From the NCBI GenBank assembly GCA_030696775.1, contig JAUYRN010000015.1:25780-89779 (forward strand): a stretch of DNA of 64,000 nt. Direction: 5' to 3'. Position numbers and translations under genes: made by a program. How positions within the stretch are numbered: the first letter of the stretch is position 1; each line of letters opens with the position of its first letter. Positions 28,989 through 39,224 of this stretch are shown here, one piece after another. This stretch comes from Sulfuricurvum sp. (GTDB taxonomy: Bacteria > Campylobacterota > Campylobacteria > Campylobacterales > Sulfurimonadaceae). Under the pieces are notes generated by a model. The model worked only from the letters and a program-made list of their open reading frames with translations. It ran no database searches and had not been told where the DNA came from.

Positions 28989-30089
28989 ATGCCATTTTCA
29001 CCTCAAAAACGTGCCGGAACACTTAATGGCATTTTATTTGTTGCTATTTTTGCCGCTGCCGCAACCATGATTGCTGATATCAGCTTTATCAAAAATTTGG
29101 GTATTTCACCATTGGTTGTGGGGATTGTGCTGGGTATATTTTATGCCAATACTCTTCATAATAAATTTCCTTCAGCATGGGAAAGCGGAATCACTTTTTC
29201 GGGTAAAAAGATTTTACGTTTTGCTATTGTTTTTTATGGTTTTCGAATCACGTTTCAGCAAATTGCTGAAGTAGGGATTCAGGGATTTATGGTCTCATTG
29301 TTGGTTCTTTCTTCAACACTGATTATTGGTATCTGGTTGGGGACAAAGATTTTTAAAATGGATCGTGATACATCCATTTTGACCGCTGCTGGGGCATCGG
29401 TGTGTGGTGCTGCGGCAGTTTTGGCAACGGAACCAGTCCTTAAAGCAGAAGAGTATAAAACGGCAGTCGCGGTTTCGATGGTTGTTCTTTTCGGGACAAT
29501 ATCAATGTTTTTATATCCTGTTCTTTATGCTACGATTATTGAACCTTCAGTCGGTTTTTTGCATATGAGTCCAACCACGTTTGGAATGTATGTTGGCGGT
29601 ACGATTCATGAAGTAGCACAAGTGGTTGCCGTACCTGCTTCGGTTCCAGGTGCTGGTGCAGATATGGCGAATACAGCGGTTATCGTTAAAATGACGCGCG
29701 TTATTATGATTGCTCCAATGCTGATTATTATGGGGTTGATCTTGAGCTATTTGTCGAAGAGTTCTGGTGGTGAAGCGTCTAATGTGAAGCTGGTAATCCC
29801 ATGGTTTGCCGTTTATTTCATCGGTATGGCAGGCGTAAACTCACTCATTCACAATTATACGTTAACTGCGCCAGAGGATATTGGAACGATTATTAAAGGG
29901 GTGATCGGTAATATCAATCTTATCGATACTTTCTTACTGACTATGGCGATGACGGCACTGGGTATGGGGACACGTTTTTCGAAATTCAAAGGATTAGGTC
30001 TAGCACCGATCTACACCGCAGGCTCAATGTTTATTTGGCTCGTCGTCGGCGGTTTTGTTATTACGCAATGGGTTGTGGCAACGTTTTAA
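28989..30089 (+). CDS. YeiH-family (UPF0324) putative sulfate exporter
   Basis: A 366-residue inner-membrane protein with about ten hydrophobic segments. The family motifs ILRFAIVFYGFRITFQQI, AAGASVCGAAAVLATEPV and YVGGTIHEVAQVVA are present and place it in the YeiH/UPF0324 family, annotated as putative sulfate exporters. Function in this organism is unproven; export of sulfate or related anions would fit a sulfur-oxidising lifestyle. AAAAGGAG precedes the ATG and a type 3 repeat lies upstream. Confidence 0.87.
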   Translation: MPFSPQKRAGTLNGILFVAIFAAAATMIADISFIKNLGISPLVVGIVLGIFYANTLHNKFPSAWESGITFSGKKILRFAIVFYGFRITFQQIAEVGIQGFMVSLLVLSSTLIIGIWLGTKIFKMDRDTSILTAAGASVCGAAAVLATEPVLKAEEYKTAVAVSMVVLFGTISMFLYPVLYATIIEPSVGFLHMSPTTFGMYVGGTIHEVAQVVAVPASVPGAGADMANTAVIVKMTRVIMIAPMLIIMGLILSYLSKSSGGEASNVKLVIPWFAVYFIGMAGVNSLIHNYTLTAPEDIGTIIKGVIGNINLIDTFLLTMAMTALGMGTRFSKFKGLGLAPIYTAGSMFIWLVVGGFVITQWVVATF

Positions 30090-30090
30090 C

Positions 30091-31596
30091 TTACCTTTTT
30101 CGATAACTGAGTGCCTCCATGAGGTGCTCTTTAGTGATATCCTCAGCTCCTTCCAAATCTGCAATCGTTCGTGCTACTTTTAAAATTCTCCCTACTGCAC
30201 GAAATGATAATCCAAATCTGCCAATAGCTTGATCTATAATAACTTGAGTATCATCACCTAAAATACAAAATTGTGCAATCTCTCTATCGGTAAGTGAGCC
30301 GTTGAGCCGTACCTGTCCACGATCTTTTTGATGTAAAAATGCGTTGCGTACTTTTTCATGAAACTGCTCGGAGGAATAGGAGGCTTTGTCCTCTGAATTA
30401 CTTTGATGCATTTGAATGAAAAGATCAATACGATCTAAAAAAGGATCGGAAAGACGTGAGCGGTAACGGCTGATCTCTAAGTCTGAACAGCGGCAAGGTG
30501 TTACTTTGCTGAGAAGATTCCCGCAGGGACATGGATTCATTGCCGCAACAAAGAGGAAGTCGGCTGCATAGGTGACTTTACTGTTCACGCGTGATATGCG
30601 AATGTGGCGATCTTCGAGAGGTTCTCTAAGCGCTTCAAGAATATTCTTGGAAAAATGGGGAAGTTCATCGAAAAAAAGTATTCCGCCATGCGCCAATCCA
30701 ACTTCTCCGATTTGTGCTTTATGTGTTCCTCCGCCAAAGATACTCGATGGAGTTGATGTATGGTGTGGGGCTCGAAATGGGCGTTCGGGAGTAAAGGAGG
30801 GCTCTTTGCCATCGAGAATCTCGAGTTTTGCACATTCGAGCATCTCATCATTGTGCAAAGGGGGAAGAATATGTTGAAGCCGTTTGGCAATCATGGACTT
30901 TCCACTTCCTGGAGAACCCTCTAGGAGTAGATTATGCATTCCTGCAGCACAGATAAGAGCTGCACGTTTGGCGTGTTCTTGCCCTTTTATCTCTTTAAAA
31001 TCAAGTGGGTAATGCTGATGATAGAAATAGTCATTCTCTTGGTGAGATAGTGTAGGAAAGGAGAATGTTGACGTGCTGACATGGGCGCTTTGATTCTCAC
31101 TGGAGAGTATTTCAAGAGTTTGAGTAAGTGTACTTGCCCCATAAAAAGCAATATTAGGGATGCGAGAGAGTTTATCCAGAGCATTTGCTGGGACAATGGC
31201 TTTGGTAATGATTCCTTGGTTGGCAAGGGAGAGGATGATGGGATAGAGGAGGGTATTTTCGCTTACACTCCCATCAAGACCCAACTCACCAAAAACATAC
31301 CACTCTTCAAGCGAACATTTTTGTTCACCTAAGGCAATAAGAGTTGCAATGGCCAGATCAAAGTGTGAACCTTCTTTTCGAATATCACTGGGGGCTAAGT
31401 TGATGGTGAGACGTTTAGGAGGAAAGCTAAAAGTGTTGCTGAGCAAAGCTGACTTTACTCGCTCCTTGGATTCAGCGATAGCAGTGTTCGCCATTCCTAC
31501 TATGGTAAAAGCGGGAAGCCCTTTAGTCGCAGTAAATTGGACTTCAACGGTTTTAGCATCAATTCCCTCGAATGTTGCACAGAGTAATCGCTTCAT
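30091..31596 (-). CDS. comM: ComM/YifB-family Mg-chelatase-like AAA+ helicase
   Basis: A 501-residue AAA+ ATPase. In naturally competent bacteria ComM is a branch-migration helicase that helps integrate incoming DNA. It has the N-terminal ChlI-like domain (about 1-170; GLPAFTIVGMANTAIAESKE), Walker A GSPGSGKSMIAK near 230, Walker B ILFFDELPHF, and the zinc-like cysteines CPCGN...CRC near 365-380. C-terminal Mg-chelatase part ends SYRKR. It lies downstream of def but beyond def's terminator. Convergent with the YeiH-type gene, with almost no gap. Confidence 0.9.
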   Translation of the reverse strand: MKRLLCATFEGIDAKTVEVQFTATKGLPAFTIVGMANTAIAESKERVKSALLSNTFSFPPKRLTINLAPSDIRKEGSHFDLAIATLIALGEQKCSLEEWYVFGELGLDGSVSENTLLYPIILSLANQGIITKAIVPANALDKLSRIPNIAFYGASTLTQTLEILSSENQSAHVSTSTFSFPTLSHQENDYFYHQHYPLDFKEIKGQEHAKRAALICAAGMHNLLLEGSPGSGKSMIAKRLQHILPPLHNDEMLECAKLEILDGKEPSFTPERPFRAPHHTSTPSSIFGGGTHKAQIGEVGLAHGGILFFDELPHFSKNILEALREPLEDRHIRISRVNSKVTYAADFLFVAAMNPCPCGNLLSKVTPCRCSDLEISRYRSRLSDPFLDRIDLFIQMHQSNSEDKASYSSEQFHEKVRNAFLHQKDRGQVRLNGSLTDREIAQFCILGDDTQVIIDQAIGRFGLSFRAVGRILKVARTIADLEGAEDITKEHLMEALSYRKR

Positions 31597-31647
31597 AATA
31601 CTTCCTCACTTTTAAGTGAAGAAAGTATAACGGAAATGATTTTTTTT

Positions 31648-31677
31648 GGTAAAAAATATTGCAGAATGCAATATTTA
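31648..31677 (-). terminator. Rho-independent terminator of the tig-clpP-def operon
   Basis: On the minus strand AAATATTGCA (31676-31667) pairs with TGCAATATTT (31663-31654) around a 3-base loop, followed by T residues. The def stop codon lies in the first arm, so termination occurs immediately after the gene. Confidence 0.65.
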
Positions 31678-32196
31678 GGATTGTTTCTTCTCTTTGAGTG
31701 CGCGCTTGTATTCTTTTTCAAACTTTTTACGGCGATTATAGGAAAGCCGTTCAATAAAGAGTTTTCCTTCCAGATGATCCATTTCATGCTGAATAGCAAT
31801 CGCTAACAGCTCATTGGCTTTCAACGTTGATTCATTTCCATGCCGGTCGTGATAATGAAGGGTCAGGGATTCAAAGCGCTCAATATCCTCATAGAATCCG
31901 GGAACACTTAAGCATCCTTCTTGATAGATGGTTGCTCCTTGCGGGTTATGGATCATGGGATTAATGATCTCAAGCGTGTTTTCTTTGATCTGATTGCCTT
32001 CGTCATCAGGAATACACAATATGAGCGCACGAATAGGCTGAGATACTTGAATGGCAGCGAGTCCAATACCGTTACTTTCTATCATGGTCTCAAACATATT
32101 GTCAAGAAGCGTATGGAGTTGATCATCAAATGTGACAACTTTTTTAGAGTGAGCTTTTAAAAGCTTATCGGGATAAGTAATAATTTGTAGTTTCAT
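31675..32196 (-). CDS. def: Peptide deformylase
   Basis: Metalloenzyme that removes the formyl group from nascent proteins. The 173-residue product has all three family motifs: GIGLAAIQV (43-51), EGCLSVPG with metal ligand Cys95, and QHEMDHLEG with ligands His137 and His141 and catalytic Glu138. It carries a basic C-terminal tail (RRKKFEKEYKRALKEKK) that could contact the ribosome. Last gene of the operon with tig and clpP, an arrangement conserved in Campylobacter and Helicobacter. Confidence 0.97.
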   Translation of the reverse strand: MKLQIITYPDKLLKAHSKKVVTFDDQLHTLLDNMFETMIESNGIGLAAIQVSQPIRALILCIPDDEGNQIKENTLEIINPMIHNPQGATIYQEGCLSVPGFYEDIERFESLTLHYHDRHGNESTLKANELLAIAIQHEMDHLEGKLFIERLSYNRRKKFEKEYKRALKEKKQS

Positions 32197-32207
32197 GGAA
32201 AAAATGC

Positions 32208-33245
32208 CTAGGCGTTACAGATAACGTAATGGTTCTTTGATTCACTATTTGAAGCTTCCATCGCATCCAGCGTACATGCGAGCATCTGTTCTACTGAATG
32301 GGCTGGATTAATTTCAGCTACTCCAATGGCAATACGCAGAGCTATTTCTTGTTCACCGAGAAAGAAATTGGTAGAGGAAACAAGCTCGTACAGACGCTGT
32401 GCTGCACGTTTGGCACTTTCTATATCGGTATGCTTTAGCATCATAGCAAATATTCCATCACCGTAGTGGGCAACGGTATCACTCCGTCTAGAAGTTTTAA
32501 GCAAAAGGCGCGCAACTGTACGCACCATGAGTTGCTTGGCTTTATCACTGGTAATTTGAGAAATAGTTGTGTTCGAAAGGCTCACTAAAATCAGTGAGCT
32601 TTTATGGCGAAACTCTACTATCAGATGAGACTCTTGTGTGAGTTTTGATATGAGGTAACGCTTATTATAAACCCCAAATTGATCATCAAAAATCGTTTCA
32701 TTTTCAACCTGACGAACGATGATAGCAGTTTCACTGTAAAGATCTTTCATGTGAGAGACTTGTCTTTTCAAAATGGTGCCTAATTTCTCGATATCTCCAC
32801 CAAGAGAGGTAAGTACATCATTCGCAGCCGCTAAAGAGGGAGTTTTTTTAATTTCTTCTTTGCGTTTATCAAGAATTTTCTCCATTAACGTCATGTTTTT
32901 GTAGAGCGTACTACTCAATTGCAAAATACTTTTTATGGATGAAAAGCCTTGCTTAAGTGTTTTTTCAAGTTCAAGATTTTGTTCGTCTTCATTACTATCT
33001 TCGAGCTCTAAAATAGAACCGATTTGACGACGCAAGCTGTCGCTTTTATCTTCAAGTATTCGATCAAAATAGAGAGCAAAGTTATTGGGGGTAGGGGGAA
33101 GATTATCGGTAATTAGAGAATTAAGAACTTCTTTGGCAAAAATTTCCAAATCACTGGTAGGATCACTGAGCGAACCTACGTGAATTTGTTTAGCATCCTG
33201 GAGACGTGATGCAGCGTAATGCGGATTTTTTTGCTCTTCTGCCAC
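32208..33245 (-). CDS. Protein with degenerate GGDEF domain
   Basis: A 345-residue soluble protein. The N-terminal half is helical and charged (about 30-180, likely coiled coil), and the C-terminal half (about 185-340) has the GGDEF fold: DDQFGVYNKRYL resembles the usual D-LTGL-NRR entry and AIGVAEI is in place. The active-site signature reads HYGDGIFAMML instead of GGDEF, so cyclase activity is doubtful. It sits between clpP and def with gaps of about 10 bases, so it is expressed with protein-quality-control genes. A regulatory or scaffold role is inferred. Confidence 0.78.
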   Translation of the reverse strand: MAEEQKNPHYAASRLQDAKQIHVGSLSDPTSDLEIFAKEVLNSLITDNLPPTPNNFALYFDRILEDKSDSLRRQIGSILELEDSNEDEQNLELEKTLKQGFSSIKSILQLSSTLYKNMTLMEKILDKRKEEIKKTPSLAAANDVLTSLGGDIEKLGTILKRQVSHMKDLYSETAIIVRQVENETIFDDQFGVYNKRYLISKLTQESHLIVEFRHKSSLILVSLSNTTISQITSDKAKQLMVRTVARLLLKTSRRSDTVAHYGDGIFAMMLKHTDIESAKRAAQRLYELVSSTNFFLGEQEIALRIAIGVAEINPAHSVEQMLACTLDAMEASNSESKNHYVICNA

Positions 33246-33254
33246 AATTAGTCC

Positions 33255-33851
33255 TTATTTCTCTTCTTTCTCTTTTTGTACAAGTACTTCATCAATGATA
33301 CCATACTCTACACCCTCTGCGGCTGACATAAAGTTATCGCGATCGGTGTCTTTTTCAAGCTTTTTGATGCTTTGTCCGCAGTTCTTTGCCAAAATCTCAT
33401 TGAGCTCGGCTTTCATGCGTAAAATTTCTTTCGCTTGAATCTCGATGTCGGTAGCTTGACCTTGTGCGCCACCAAGAGGTTGATGGATCATGATACGGGC
33501 ATGAGGTAACGCATAACGCTTGCCTTTTGTTCCGGAGCTGAGTAAAAATGCTCCCATCGATGCAGCTTGTCCAATACAAATGGTGCAAATATCCGGACGG
33601 ATATAGTTCATTGTATCATAAATTGCCATTCCAGAGGTGATGACACCACCTGGAGAGTTGATATAAAAATAAATATCCTTTTGAGGATCTTCTGCTTCTA
33701 AAAATAGCATTTGCGCCACGATCGAAGAGGCAACGGAATCGTTTACTTCACCGCTGAGCATAATGATGCGATCTTTAAGAAGACGTGAATAGATATCGTA
33801 AGAACGCTCTCCGCGTCCTGTTTTTTCGATAACGTAAGGGATATAGCTCAT
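33255..33851 (-). CDS. clpP: ATP-dependent Clp protease proteolytic subunit
   Basis: Serine protease barrel that degrades proteins unfolded by ClpX or ClpA. The 198-residue product has the catalytic triad Ser98 ([11 protein letters not shown]), His123 ([10 protein letters not shown]) and Asp172 ([10 protein letters not shown]). It begins directly with [21 protein letters not shown], so little propeptide is present. Five bases separate it from tig upstream. Confidence 0.98.
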   Translation of the reverse strand: MSYIPYVIEKTGRGERSYDIYSRLLKDRIIMLSGEVNDSVASSIVAQMLFLEAEDPQKDIYFYINSPGGVITSGMAIYDTMNYIRPDICTICIGQAASMGAFLLSSGTKGKRYALPHARIMIHQPLGGAQGQATDIEIQAKEILRMKAELNEILAKNCGQSIKKLEKDTDRDNFMSAAEGVEYGIIDEVLVQKEKEEK

Positions 33852-33856
33852 ATCGA

Positions 33857-35152
33857 TTACTTGATTTTGTCGTTAAGTAATTTACTCAACACACGGTCTT
33901 CGATCATTGCCATTTGAATCGCTGGAAGGTAGCCTGATTCTTGGTAGTTTTTATACACCGCTGCTGGATCTTGACCCATTTGCATTGCTTCAAAATAGAT
34001 GGTTTGCATCAATTCTTGTTCATTAACAACAATGTTTTCAGCGCGAGCAAGCGCGTCTACGATAAAGGTTGCTTTTACCGCACGGCATGCATCGTCACGG
34101 AAGGTTTCACGAACAGCTTTTACTTTTTCGACATCATCACGAAGCTCTTGAATCTCTTCTTCAGACATATCACGCGCTTTTTTGTTGAGTGCCATATCCA
34201 TTTCTTGTTCAACAATGAATTCTGGGAGATCGATAGTAAAGGCACTAACAAATACTTCCATCAAATTTGGTTTGAGTTCGTCATTGTACAATGCGCTCAT
34301 TGCTTCAGTTTCAAGTTGTTCTTTTACTTTTTCTTTAAGCATATCAACACTTGCATCATCTAATCCTGGAAGCATTTTTTTCGCCAATTCATCATCAACG
34401 ACTACTGCTTCTTTTGCTTGGATTGCTTGAATTTTTACTTTGAACTGTGCAGGTTTTCCAGCAAGTTTCGCTCCACCGTAGTTTTCAGGGAAAGTAACGT
34501 CGATCGTTTTCTCATCCCCTTTTTTCATTCCGATTACTTGCTCTTCAAATCCAGGGATAAATTGACCGCTTCCCAAACGAAGTGAGAAGTTTTCTGCTTT
34601 TCCACCCTCGAACGGTTCGCCATCAACAAAACCTTCGAAATCTAGAAGAGCAGAATCCCCGCTGATAAGCGCACGGTCTTCTTCGATATTAACGAGGGGT
34701 GCTTGTGCACCTGCTAGCTCTTCGATACGTGCCATAATCGCAGCATCATCAACCGCAGGTTTAGCCACTGCAGGAACCATTGCAGCATAATCACCAAGTT
34801 CGATAGCAGGACGCATTGCGATGCTTACTTCTACATCGATACCGTTGTCATTTTTTTCAAATTTAGTAATATTTGGTTCACCGATAAGTGTGTCATTAGC
34901 GATACCCATTTCTAAAAGACCTGCATTGAGCAAATCACGAAGCGCTTGAGCTTCTGCATCTTGAACAAGACGTTCGCCATATTGTTTTTTAACGGCACTT
35001 ACAGGAACTTTCCCCTTGCGGAAGCCAGCGATTTTTACATCTTTGCTAAGTTGATTAGCAATTTTTTCGATGTTGCTGTCGATGGTGTTGCGTGTGATAG
35101 CCGCATTAATCTTTGCGTTAGCGGAGTCAATTTTGTTGGTTGTGATTTGCAT
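33857..35152 (-). CDS. tig: Trigger factor
   Basis: Ribosome-associated chaperone and prolyl isomerase that meets nascent chains at the tunnel exit. The 431-residue product has the ribosome-binding signature in the N-terminal domain ([10 protein letters not shown] near 42-51), a central FKBP-type domain ([31 protein letters not shown]) and a helical C-terminal arm domain. AAGGATATTA precedes the ATG. First gene of the tig-clpP-GGDEF-def operon. Confidence 0.97.
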   Translation of the reverse strand: MQITTNKIDSANAKINAAITRNTIDSNIEKIANQLSKDVKIAGFRKGKVPVSAVKKQYGERLVQDAEAQALRDLLNAGLLEMGIANDTLIGEPNITKFEKNDNGIDVEVSIAMRPAIELGDYAAMVPAVAKPAVDDAAIMARIEELAGAQAPLVNIEEDRALISGDSALLDFEGFVDGEPFEGGKAENFSLRLGSGQFIPGFEEQVIGMKKGDEKTIDVTFPENYGGAKLAGKPAQFKVKIQAIQAKEAVVVDDELAKKMLPGLDDASVDMLKEKVKEQLETEAMSALYNDELKPNLMEVFVSAFTIDLPEFIVEQEMDMALNKKARDMSEEEIQELRDDVEKVKAVRETFRDDACRAVKATFIVDALARAENIVVNEQELMQTIYFEAMQMGQDPAAVYKNYQESGYLPAIQMAMIEDRVLSKLLNDKIK

Positions 35153-35175
35153 TAATATCCTTAATTATTGTTGTT

Positions 35176-35258
35176 TGAACGCCATCGGAGCAAAAGCCCC
35201 GATAGGCTACGCTCGCCGCTATGGCACTAAAGCTTGCTTCTTACGAAGCAGATTTTAG
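35176..35258 (+). repeat. Modular hairpin repeat, type 2, copy H
   Basis: GAACGCC, stem ATCGGAGC/GCCCCGAT (35184-35202), then GCTACGCT-GCCGCTATGG-CACTAAAGCTT, then hairpin GCTTC/GAAGC (35235-35248) and AGATTTTAG. It aligns almost end to end with the reverse complement of 57557-57635. The CTAAAGCT-hairpin-GATTTTA end is shared with type 1 copies. It fills the divergent gap between tig and folE. Confidence 0.75.
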
Positions 35259-35367
35259 ATGTCGATGACGGTAAATGGTGGCAATAATATCCTAAAAGGG
35301 TTAATAAAAGGCTGAATAAAAGCTTTAACGTGTTAGAGTAATAAGAATATTTTTTAAGTGAGCAACT

Positions 35368-35952
35368 ATGGGATTAGAGAATAACGAGCAATTTTTGAAT
35401 GCAGTAAAAACAATGATGACACACGTCGGCGAAGATGTGACACGTGAGGGATTGCTTAAAACTCCTGAACGTGTTTTGAAAGCATACGAATTTATCTATG
35501 GCGGTTACAACGAAGACCCCCAGGCCATCTTGAATTCAGCGATGTTTGAGAGCAGTAATGATGAGATGGTTCTGATTAAAGATATCGAGTTTTATTCGAC
35601 GTGTGAACACCATTTACTTCCCATTATCGGACGAGCTCATGTGGCGTATATCCCGGATGGAAAAGTGGTAGGACTTTCGAAGATTCCTCGTGTCGTCGAT
35701 GTATTCGCACGTCGTATGCAAATTCAAGAACAGCTCACCGAGCAAATCGCTGATGCTTTGATGCAATCCATTTCTCCCAAAGGAGTAGCGGTAGTGATTC
35801 AAGCACGGCACATGTGTATGGAGATGCGGGGAGTTCAAAAGATTAGCTCGACGACTACCTCAAGCGCACTTCGCGGATTATTCAAGCGGGATGAGAAAAC
35901 CCGTATGGAATTTTTTAGCCTGATCAACTCCTCTAGCGGTAATCGCTATTAA
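35368..35952 (+). CDS. folE: GTP cyclohydrolase I
   Basis: Converts GTP to dihydroneopterin triphosphate, the first step to folate and to queuosine. The 194-residue product has zinc ligands Cys79 and His82 in STCEHHLLP and Cys150 in RHMCMEMRG, plus the conserved [15 protein letters not shown] and the C-terminal [15 protein letters not shown] precedes the ATG. It is divergent from tig, as in Campylobacter. It supplies the precursor of the pathway in which QueF at 6.3 kb acts. Confidence 0.96.
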   Translation: MGLENNEQFLNAVKTMMTHVGEDVTREGLLKTPERVLKAYEFIYGGYNEDPQAILNSAMFESSNDEMVLIKDIEFYSTCEHHLLPIIGRAHVAYIPDGKVVGLSKIPRVVDVFARRMQIQEQLTEQIADALMQSISPKGVAVVIQARHMCMEMRGVQKISSTTTSSALRGLFKRDEKTRMEFFSLINSSSGNRY

Positions 35953-36052
35953 TGTTATACACTAAAATAAGCAAAGCTCATTTTAGTGGCAAGGACGAAA
36001 TCGTCCTTTGCAATCCCCTAAAGCTATCCACATTTTATGTGGGAGAATTTTA
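35951..36052 (+). repeat. Modular hairpin repeat, type 1, copy C
   Basis: Stem 1 CACTAAAAT (35960-35968)/ATTTTAGTG (35980-35988); stem 2 GCAAGGACG (35989-35997)/CGTCCTTTGC (36002-36011); conserved CCCCTAAAGCTA (36015-36026); stem 3 CCACAT (36028-36033)/ATGTGG (36037-36042) and then GAGAATTTTA. It begins on the folE stop codon and ends 4 bases before the fliI ATG. The only visible fliI ribosome-binding site, GGGAG (36041-36045), overlaps the 3' arm of stem 3. Confidence 0.82.
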
Positions 36053-36056
36053 AACC

Positions 36057-37361
36057 ATGCCATTAAAATCACTTCGTGACCGCTTGGGCTCTCAAAAACT
36101 TCACACGGTTTTTGGAACAATCACTAAAATCTCCCCGACTGTTATTGTAGCTGAGGGTCTTCATGTCAGTATCGGCGATACCGTTACGATTGTATCGGAT
36201 GTGGATGGTCATGAGACGATGGGCATGGTGAGTGAAGTAGAGCGTAACCGCTTTTTTATTACCCCCTTTCGTTTTGTCGAAGGATTTCGTGCAGGTGATA
36301 AAGTCTTTGCAAACCAAAATGGGATGTCTATCGAGGTAGGGGATGGTCTTTTAGGACGGGTTGTTGATCCGTTTATGAAGCCTATCGATGGAAAGGGCCC
36401 TATTTTTGGCTCTCACATCGAGCCGATCATTAAAGCTCCTATCGCTGCTATGAAGCGAGGGATGATCGATGAAGTATTTAGCGTCGGCGTTAAAACTATT
36501 GATGGATTGCTAACGTGTGGAAAAGGACAAAAACTCGGTATTTTCGCCGGAAGCGGTGTGGGCAAATCGACGCTTATGGGGATGATCGTCCGTGGTGCGC
36601 AAGCTCCGATCAAAGTCGTAGCGCTCATCGGTGAGCGGGGTCGTGAAGTTCCGGAATTTATCGAAAAATCGCTCGGCGGAAATCTCGAGAATACGGTTTT
36701 GGTAGTAGCAACCAGTGATGATTCACCGTTGATGCGTAAATACGGGGCGTTTAGTGCGATGAGTGTGGCGGAGTATTTTAAATCTCAAGGTCATGACGTC
36801 TTGTTTATGATGGACTCAGTAACCCGTTTTGCGATGGCACAGCGAGAAATTGGTCTTGCTCTGGGTGAGCCTCCTACGTCTAAGGGATATCCTCCTTCGT
36901 CATTGACACTGTTGCCGCAACTCATGGAGCGTGCAGGTAAAGAAGAAGGATGTGGTTCGATTACTGCCTTTTTTACCGTTTTGGTTGAGGGGGATGATAT
37001 GAGTGATCCTATCGCGGATCAGTCTCGCTCGATTTTGGATGGGCATATCGTCCTCTCTCGTGAACTTACTGATTTCGGGATCTATCCCCCTATCCATATT
37101 CTCAACTCTGCCTCACGTGTTATAAACGATATTATAACACCCGAGCATCTTGCTGCAGTTCGCCGTTTTCGCCGTCTTTATACATTACTCAAAGAAAATG
37201 AAATGCTGATTCGTATCGGTGCATACGTGCGCGGAACGGATAAAGAACTGGACGAAGCGATAGATAAAAAAGCGCAGATGGATGTGTTTTTGTCGCAGGA
37301 AGCGATGACGTCGAGCGAGTTTCAATCAACAGTAGAGCAGTTGATCGGATTGATGGGATAA
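36057..37361 (+). CDS. fliI: Flagellar export ATPase FliI
   Basis: Cytoplasmic ATPase of the flagellar type III export apparatus, related to the F1 beta subunit. The 434-residue product has Walker A in GIFAGSGVGKSTLMG near 163-177, RGREVPEFIE near 200, the Walker B region DVLFMMDSVTRFA near 249 and the family segment GEPPTSKGYPPS near 275. It stands alone, without other flagellar genes nearby, as is common in Campylobacterota. Its ribosome-binding site lies in the last hairpin of an upstream repeat, which could limit translation. Confidence 0.95.
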   Translation: MPLKSLRDRLGSQKLHTVFGTITKISPTVIVAEGLHVSIGDTVTIVSDVDGHETMGMVSEVERNRFFITPFRFVEGFRAGDKVFANQNGMSIEVGDGLLGRVVDPFMKPIDGKGPIFGSHIEPIIKAPIAAMKRGMIDEVFSVGVKTIDGLLTCGKGQKLGIFAGSGVGKSTLMGMIVRGAQAPIKVVALIGERGREVPEFIEKSLGGNLENTVLVVATSDDSPLMRKYGAFSAMSVAEYFKSQGHDVLFMMDSVTRFAMAQREIGLALGEPPTSKGYPPSSLTLLPQLMERAGKEEGCGSITAFFTVLVEGDDMSDPIADQSRSILDGHIVLSRELTDFGIYPPIHILNSASRVINDIITPEHLAAVRRFRRLYTLLKENEMLIRIGAYVRGTDKELDEAIDKKAQMDVFLSQEAMTSSEFQSTVEQLIGLMG

Positions 37362-37420
37362 GTAAAATTGTCGTATATGCCTTTCTTGATTTACAGTAGA
37401 GTAAATTTACGCCTGATTAT

Positions 37421-37837
37421 TTAGAAATTTTTTTCCGGAATATCGGTATCGAGCTCACCTGCTTCGAGTTTTATGCGGGCTTCTCTTGCTAGTACTTCAT
37501 ACTCTTCACGAAATAGATCGATTTGTTCTTCATCGAGTTCTTCTAAATCCAAGAGAGCATTGTGTGCTCCTTGTGTTGCGCGTATGAGTTCATCCAGTTT
37601 TACTTGCATCGCTTCAGTATCGCGGTTTTGGGTATTTTGGATGACAAACACCATTATAAAAGTAATTATGGTTGTGGTTGTATTGATGACAAGCTGCCAA
37701 GTGTTACTAAAATCAAAATAGGGCCCGCTGAATAGCCAAACTATAATCATAAGGATGGCGAGCATAAAGGTGATGGATTTTCCCGTTAATTTGGCAAAAC
37801 TTTTGGTAAAATGAGCATACCATGTTTGAGAATTCAT
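37421..37837 (-). CDS. Low-affinity iron permease family membrane protein
   Basis: A 138-residue protein with two membrane helices (about 22-40 and 48-68) and a charged C-terminal tail. The segment VFVIQNTQNRDTEAMQVKLDE, followed by ELIRAT and LLDLEELDEEQ, is the family's hallmark. Despite the family name, direct iron transport by bacterial members is not established. Short N-terminus NSQTWYAHFTKSFAKLTGK is also typical. It is convergent with fliI and divergent from nifS. Confidence 0.82.
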   Translation of the reverse strand: MNSQTWYAHFTKSFAKLTGKSITFMLAILMIIVWLFSGPYFDFSNTWQLVINTTTTIITFIMVFVIQNTQNRDTEAMQVKLDELIRATQGAHNALLDLEELDEEQIDLFREEYEVLAREARIKLEAGELDTDIPEKNF

Positions 37838-37875
37838 TCTACAGTTCCTTTAGGAATGGATGCACTATTTTACCA

Positions 37876-37912
37876 ACCTTAAGCCCTGCTAAATATAAAA
37901 AAACCTTAAGGT
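37876..37912. promoter_or_regulatory. Two ACCTTAAG direct repeats upstream of nifS
   Basis: ACCTTAAG occurs at 37876-37883 and again at 37903-37910, where it extends to the palindrome ACCTTAAGGT (37903-37912). The spacing is 27 bases. The site lies 87 bases or more before nifS in a divergent gap, a likely operator position. The binding protein is unknown. Confidence 0.35.
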
Positions 37913-37950
37913 AACTATAACAAGGGTTGTATTATTATCCCAAAAGTTAA

Positions 37951-39213
<1,263 letters not shown>

Positions 39214-39224
39214 AGGAAATAATT

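Noticed and set aside
33941..34363. 140-codon plus-strand frame
   Set aside because: It is antisense to tig, whose protein is unmistakable; the frame's sequence is a Phe/Ile/His-rich shadow.
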